Shown: positions 6,279 to 9,998 of the stretch, one piece after another
Position numbering within the stretch: position 1 is the first letter of the stretch
How the letters are laid out: each line of letters opens with the position of its first letter
Assembly (NCBI GenBank): GCA_942491955.1
Contig: CALOCV010000038.1
Location: 1-9,998, forward strand
From: CALOCV01 sp942491955
GTDB taxonomy: Bacteria; Chlamydiota; Chlamydiia; Chlamydiales; CALOCV01
Length of the DNA stretch: 9,998 bases
Direction of reading: 5' to 3'
Program-made: the position numbers and the translations under genes
Notes under the pieces: model-generated
Databases searched by the model: none
The model's input: only the letters and a program-made list of their open reading frames with translations
What the model was told of the DNA's origin: nothing

Positions 6279-7412
6279 ATGGTCACCACTCTTCTTTTGA
6301 TCGGGGACGATTTCCCTACAAGGGAGCACATTGCTGCGCTTTTGCGTCGGGATGGGCACCGCGTTATCGTCACCAATCGGGAGCAGAGTCTCCCCTCTCT
6401 TTGTAAAAAAAATGCCATATCTGCAATTGGATATGTCCCTCTTCTCTGGGGAAAAGAAGAGATCGCTGCAATCACTTCTTGGCATGAGCAATTCCCTGAC
6501 ACACCCTTTTATCTTTTTGGGTCTTTTTCTGGTGAAATTCCCTCTTACGTCACCTTGATTGCTCCCCCTTATCGTCTAACGCAGCTCGAGCCGATTTTCC
6601 CTTTACAAAAGAAGAAGCGTCATCCCCGTTTTTTTCCCAACAAGAGGGTGGTAGCAAAGAGTGCCTCTTTACAGCAGCTCCTTGTTCTAGCGGAAAAGGT
6701 CGCCCCTACCCGTGCGCATGTCTTTTTATCGGGAGAATCCGGTGTTGGGAAGGAAGTATTGGCCCAAGAGATCCATCGTTTATCTCATACGGAATCCCCT
6801 TTTATTAAAGTCAATTGCCCTGCGATTCCGGAATCCCTTGCAGAGTCTCTGTTTTTTGGGCACGAGAAAGGAGCCTTTACTGGAGCCTATGAAAGTAAGA
6901 AAGGGTATTTTGAGATGGCGGATGAGGGAACTCTTCTTCTCGACGAAATATCGGAGATTCCCCATTCCTTACAAGCCAAGCTTTTGCGTGTTACACAAGA
7001 TTGTGAACTCACGCGCATTGGGGGAAGCCACCCGATTCAAGTGGATGTCCGGATCATTTCGACATCCAATCGGGATATGAGCGAACTCGTCAATCAGCGC
7101 ATTTTACGACAAGATCTCTATTACCGTCTGAATGTGATCCCTTTATTCATCCCTCCCCTTCGTCATCGACCCGAAGACATATTACCTCTTGCCGAATATT
7201 TTATTGCCCAAATTGCCTGGACCAATGGTTTGTTAGAAAAGGTTCTTTCACAGGCGGCGGAAGAGCGGCTATGTGAGTACGACTGGCCTGGTAATGTGAG
7301 AGAACTTGGCCATGTGATAGAGCGAGCGATGATTCTTCATGAAGGAAGCACAATGGAAGCTTCTCATCTCCAATTCCATCCCTTTTCCTTACAACCCACA
7401 TTCCGCACCTAG
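6279..7412 (+). CDS. Sigma-54-dependent activator, pseudo-receiver plus AAA+, no HTH
   Basis: ATPase that remodels sigma-54 RNA polymerase for open-complex formation. Residues 1-105 look like a degenerate response-regulator receiver: the acidic pair D10/D11 remains, but the region expected to hold the phosphoacceptor (about 46-56, AISAIGYVPLL) has no Asp, and the Lys of the KPF-type motif appears replaced (APPY, 95-98). Residues about 120-350 are a complete AAA+ activator domain: Walker A GESGVGKE (152-159), GAFTGA loop (198-203), Walker B TLLLDE (218-223), and sensor II WPGNVREL (336-343). The protein stops at 377, about 30 residues after sensor II, where a Fis-type DNA-binding HTH would normally follow. 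Chlamydial CtcC (of similar length, as I recall) and Helicobacter FlgR also lack the HTH and act from solution. ATG at 6279 follows GGGG by 6 nt. No histidine kinase lies nearby. Either phosphorylation-independent control or constitutive activity is possible. Confidence 0.9.
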   Translation: MVTTLLLIGDDFPTREHIAALLRRDGHRVIVTNREQSLPSLCKKNAISAIGYVPLLWGKEEIAAITSWHEQFPDTPFYLFGSFSGEIPSYVTLIAPPYRLTQLEPIFPLQKKKRHPRFFPNKRVVAKSASLQQLLVLAEKVAPTRAHVFLSGESGVGKEVLAQEIHRLSHTESPFIKVNCPAIPESLAESLFFGHEKGAFTGAYESKKGYFEMADEGTLLLDEISEIPHSLQAKLLRVTQDCELTRIGGSHPIQVDVRIISTSNRDMSELVNQRILRQDLYYRLNVIPLFIPPLRHRPEDILPLAEYFIAQIAWTNGLLEKVLSQAAEERLCEYDWPGNVRELGHVIERAMILHEGSTMEASHLQFHPFSLQPTFRT

Positions 7413-7440
7413 GGCGTGTCATCAATTGGATGAATTTGTA
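7411..7440. mobile_element. Possible insertion-sequence end remnant
   Basis: Immediately at the activator stop codon the sequence reads TAGGGCGTGTCATCAATT. This resembles the terminal repeats of some IS5-family elements (GGGCGTGTCAT type) from memory. No transposase reading frame and no matching opposite end was found, so it is at most a solo end. Confidence 0.2.
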
Positions 7441-7500
7441 GATCGTGGTAGATGATTTGATGATGGATCGTGTGGAAGCATCATTTTTAACTCAACTCTT

Positions 7501-7662
7501 ATACCAATTCCGGTAAGAAAATGCATAAAGTGGATTCAGGATTTTTTTGCGAAATTTGTTTTGGAGATCGCAGCAAACTCTTGTGAGTTTGCAAGATAGA
7601 AAAACAGATTGCGCAAAGAAAGATGAAGATCAATTTGTGCACTTTCTTACCGGAATTGGTAT
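7501..7662. mobile_element. Fold-back / MITE-like element of about 160 bp
   Basis: The whole segment is one imperfect inverted repeat: arm 7501-7580 pairs with 7585-7662 around the loop TTGT. The outermost 20 bp are perfectly complementary (beginning ATACCAATTCCGG), the innermost GCAAACTC/GAGTTTGC is also perfect, and the middle is partly degenerate. The trinucleotide TTA flanks both sides as a direct repeat (7499-7501 and 7662-7664), which could be a target-site duplication if the element is 7502-7661. Non-coding, with no transposase. This is the structure expected of a non-autonomous element moved in trans, or of a large extragenic palindrome. Family unknown. Confidence 0.75.
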
Positions 7663-7710
7663 TAGAAATGAGTCCAATTAATTTCTTTTAAAGTTTAATC
7701 GGGAAAGGGC

Positions 7711-7743
7711 GGGCAGAGGCACGGGCACAGGCAGAGGCACGGG
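7711..7743. repeat. Degenerate 6-bp tandem repeat, GC-rich
   Basis: Five and a half units of RGGCAS: GGGCAG, AGGCAC, GGGCAC, AGGCAG, AGGCAC, GGG. An 18-bp higher-order period is also visible. It is markedly more GC-rich than its surroundings and non-coding, and is a candidate variable-number repeat. Confidence 0.75.
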
Positions 7744-7782
7744 ATTGCAGTTTCGAAAGAAGTCTAATGTATTAGAACCTGT

Positions 7783-9573
7783 TTACACTCTTTCTGATCC
7801 TGTATAAACAATAAGTTCTTGATGGAGACGAGCCGTTTCTTTTAGGAAGAGGAACCGCTTAGCGCTGATTTCTAGGAGACGTTGGTGGATTTCTTGTGGA
7901 GATAGGGATGAAGAGAACGATTTAGTTCGTTGCACGTCTCTTTGGAAGAGGCGGGTGAGCACAACAACGAAGATATCGAGGAGGGCAATGTAGGCAGGTT
8001 CATTTGCCAACTCATCTTCGAATAGGGCGGAGCGGCCTGTTTGAAGATCGGCATGGGAAAATTTTCCATGAGCGATATTATTTTTGATCACATCCACTTC
8101 TTCAAGAATCTGTTCGCAAAGGGATTCGCATTGATGCAGGGAATCTTTCAATGTGTGGAGAAGTTCGGAGATTTCTTTTTTTGTAACAGAGAGTTTTTGA
8201 AGAGGAAGTTCGTGATGGAAGAGTTTTTGGATTTTTGGTGTTGGGGAGAAAGAGTTGATGGCTTCTTTTAATGACTGGTTAGGAACTCCTGGAATCCCAA
8301 GTCCCCCTTCCGTTGCATTGATCAATGTCAGATCGGGATAGGTTTTGGCAAAATCGGCCAACCACTCCTGTTCGGCGACCCATTTCCAAAGAGTGGTGAT
8401 GGGTTTTCCTTCGATATCGCTCCGTTCGATCGGGATATCATCGCGATGTATTTTCTTTGTTAGCGATCCATTGACACCGCTTGCGTAGGATACATTGTCG
8501 GTAAAGGCGAGGTCGAGGCCAACGAAGAGGATGGGGTTACACCCCATGGACCGGGCAATTTCGGTACAAAAATGGACAATATTATGACCCTCCTCGATGG
8601 TCTCTCCCTCGATTCCAAGTTGGGATTCCACCCAAGGAGCAATATCGTATCCCCCGCTTCCTGTTATGTAGAGTCTGGGACCTTTGATCGCTTTGAGAGC
8701 TTCGTGAAACATTCGATTGCGGTAAAAAAAGGGAATTTCCTCATGTTGCGTCTCTTGGATACGACGCCTTTGTTCCGCATTCGGATCGATGCCTGCCCCG
8801 AAATGAGGGCGGATGTTTTGGGCTAGAAGAGCATTGAGTGAAGAGCCTCCTGCGAATATAAGAGCACGATCGGACAAGGTTTTGAGGAGATGAGCGTTCT
8901 TATTAAGAGAAGGGCCCGCTCCGCAGATGATAGCGGGTATCCCTTTTGCCTTTCCGAATAGACCATTACCCAAATACGCTCCCTCTAAAAGGAAGAGATT
9001 GGGGTAATAGTTACGGAAAAAGGCGATACCGTAGTGAAGATATTCATCAATCAGAGCATGTTTCAGAGCCATTTCGTACAAAAGGGCGTGTTCTATATCG
9101 CTCCGATTTGCGTCTTTCTCTTTTTTATAGATGGGGATTGCTGTGATATGGATCGAGCAATCGACAAAAAACCATGCCATTTTTTCGATGAGTTCGTGGA
9201 ATCGGTCCCATTGGAGGTAGTGGATTTGCAGTTGTGGGTCTTCTAGTAGAGACGTTGCTTCAGGTAGAGTTAAGAAGGCTTGGAGTATCTCCAATGATTC
9301 TTCAATGAATACGAGATGCCGCTCTTTTTTTTCTTTTAGCCACTCTTTGGCAGCTGTATGGATTTCTCCTCCATCGATGCCATAGATAACGAGGACTTCA
9401 ACCCCTTCTAATGGGAGAGCATCAAACCATTGTTTTGCCGCTTGTTGTTTCCAAGTATGAGGAGCCAAGAAATTCAAGTCGGGTGGATCGAGAAGTTCTA
9501 GCCGAACAACGAGTTGTGGATCGGTATGAGATAGGATATCAAGGTTTTTTTCGAGATTTTTTTCCGCTTCCAT
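7783..9573 (-). CDS. DUF115 / MAF-domain protein (putative glycosyltransferase-like)
   Basis: 596 residues, no signal peptide or membrane segment evident, so probably cytoplasmic. The central region, about 195-430, matches the DUF115/MAF_flag10 family (MptE-like): IPAIICGAGPSLNKN (212-226), ALIFAGGSSLNALL (237-250), FGAGIDPN (258-265), ILFVGLDLAFT (348-358) and NATEGGLGIPGV (419-430). Relatives include the Maf proteins that add nonulosonic acids to flagellin in Campylobacter, Helicobacter and Aeromonas, and archaeal MptE, a pterin pyrophosphokinase. Residues 1-195 are a less conserved N-terminal part typical of long Maf-type proteins; residues from about 450 are helical. ATG at 9573 has only a weak ribosome site and overlaps the upstream frame by 35 nt, suggesting coupled translation. 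No flagellar, sialic or pseudaminic acid gene is in the window, so the acceptor is unknown. Sugar transfer is inferred from the family only. Confidence 0.85.
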   Translation of the reverse strand: MEAEKNLEKNLDILSHTDPQLVVRLELLDPPDLNFLAPHTWKQQAAKQWFDALPLEGVEVLVIYGIDGGEIHTAAKEWLKEKKERHLVFIEESLEILQAFLTLPEATSLLEDPQLQIHYLQWDRFHELIEKMAWFFVDCSIHITAIPIYKKEKDANRSDIEHALLYEMALKHALIDEYLHYGIAFFRNYYPNLFLLEGAYLGNGLFGKAKGIPAIICGAGPSLNKNAHLLKTLSDRALIFAGGSSLNALLAQNIRPHFGAGIDPNAEQRRRIQETQHEEIPFFYRNRMFHEALKAIKGPRLYITGSGGYDIAPWVESQLGIEGETIEEGHNIVHFCTEIARSMGCNPILFVGLDLAFTDNVSYASGVNGSLTKKIHRDDIPIERSDIEGKPITTLWKWVAEQEWLADFAKTYPDLTLINATEGGLGIPGVPNQSLKEAINSFSPTPKIQKLFHHELPLQKLSVTKKEISELLHTLKDSLHQCESLCEQILEEVDVIKNNIAHGKFSHADLQTGRSALFEDELANEPAYIALLDIFVVVLTRLFQRDVQRTKSFSSSLSPQEIHQRLLEISAKRFLFLKETARLHQELIVYTGSERV

Positions 9574-9998
9574 CTTGCATGTGTCTTTTTTGTTCTTTGA
9601 GATCTTTTGTTAACGTTGTTAGATGCGCTATTTCCCGTGCAAGAGCACGAAGTTCTTTGATACCCTCTGTTCTATCTTTTGCAGGGATTGGGAGTTTTTG
9701 ATCTGATAGAGTAGCAGATAATGTCTCAAGAACCAAGCCGATGGATTTTTCCACTTGATCGACTTTCTTTTCGACTTGATCGACAAGAGGAGAATAGCTC
9801 TCCCCTTTTTCTGTTGCTGTTTTATAGACCTCCCCCCCTTTTGTAAAGAACTGGGCAAAAAAAGATTTTTTATTAATAGCAACCTCTTTGATTTTTTCTC
9901 CTGTCGAAAGGTATTCGAATGCTTTTCCAATCGGTTCCCCCCCCTTCCACTCGGCTGTAAGGAGGAGATTTCCTTCATCATTCCACTCTTTTTCCTCT
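9539..9998 (-). CDS. C-terminal part of a MORN_2-like / coiled-coil protein (partial)
   Basis: A frame with no stop runs from the window edge to TGA at 9539-9541, giving 152 visible residues; the true start lies outside the window, so the GTG at 9754 is only an internal codon. The first 40 or so residues contain an EGNLLLTAEWKGGEPIGK then FEYLSTGEKIKEV pattern, like one or two MORN_2 (YwqK-type) repeats, in which aromatic and glycine residues recur around an EWKGG turn. The rest is charged and helical, with a duplicated heptad VDQVEK (72-77 and 79-84) indicating a coiled coil, and a basic tail ending KKSRKKP. It overlaps the DUF115 start by 35 nt, so the two genes are probably co-expressed. 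MORN_2 proteins have varied or unknown roles; the repeat assignment is tentative because only the end is visible. Confidence 0.75.
   Translation of the reverse strand, partial: EEKEWNDEGNLLLTAEWKGGEPIGKAFEYLSTGEKIKEVAINKKSFFAQFFTKGGEVYKTATEKGESYSPLVDQVEKKVDQVEKSIGLVLETLSATLSDQKLPIPAKDRTEGIKELRALAREIAHLTTLTKDLKEQKRHMQDGSGKKSRKKP

Larger units (their letters stand above)
7413..7782. other. Gene-free intergenic region with repeat insertions
   Basis: About 370 bp lie between the convergent ends of the sigma-54 activator and the DUF115 gene. In order it contains an IS-end-like sequence, about 60 bp of unremarkable sequence, a fold-back element (7501-7662), a GC-rich hexamer tandem repeat (7711-7743), and a short inverted repeat TCTAAT-GT-ATTAGA at 7763-7776 just after the DUF115 stop. 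No credible coding sequence or T-tailed terminator was seen. Confidence 0.8.

Noticed and set aside
9628..9981. 117-codon minus-strand open frame at the right edge
   Set aside because: The overlapping frame ending at 9539 is open to the window edge, is protein-like (MORN_2-like and heptads) and overlaps the next gene; the 117-codon frame is a Lys/Ser/Leu-rich shadow.

Overview
The window reads as a chromosomal segment from a member of the Chlamydiae, most likely an environmental (chlamydia-like) lineage. This placement is an inference from gene content. The rpsD-nfo neighbourhood matches what I recall of Chlamydia, and there is a sigma-54 activator that, like chlamydial CtcC as I remember it, stops after the AAA+ module without a DNA-binding domain. 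Against Chlamydia proper stand a complete asparaginyl-tRNA synthetase (Chlamydia trachomatis makes Asn-tRNA through GatCAB instead), an RtcB RNA ligase, intergenic mobile-type repeats and a DUF115/Maf-like protein. No rRNA, tRNA or CRISPR array was seen.

Layout. (1) Positions 53-2395, minus strand: an RNA-repair pair. The upstream gene fuses a ThpR/LigT-type 2H phosphoesterase to a short archease domain. The downstream gene is RtcB, the 3'-phosphate/5'-OH RNA ligase that archease activates. Between them lies a perfect 31-bp inverted repeat with a 3-nt loop. (2) 2506-3024, plus strand: a small exported, probably outer-membrane beta-barrel protein with its own promoter, followed by two sequence-related terminator hairpins in tandem. 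(3) 3240-6148, minus strand: a tight operon rpsD - nfo - asnS (ribosomal protein S4, endonuclease IV, AsnRS). (4) 6279-7412, plus strand, divergent from rpsD: a sigma-54 activator with a receiver-like N-terminus lacking the phosphoacceptor Asp, and no HTH. (5) 7413-7782: about 370 bp without a gene, holding a roughly 160-bp fold-back (MITE-like) element, a GC-rich 6-bp tandem repeat and a possible insertion-sequence end. (6) 7783-9998, minus strand: a 596-residue DUF115/MAF protein preceded, with a 35-nt overlap, by the C-terminal end of a MORN_2-like/coiled-coil protein that runs off the window.

The most interesting unit is the RtcB plus ThpR-archease pair. One fused polypeptide would bring both a cyclic-phosphate-acting enzyme and the RtcB cofactor to the ligase encoded next door. 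Second are the phosphorylation-independent-looking, HTH-less sigma-54 activator and the intergenic fold-back elements.
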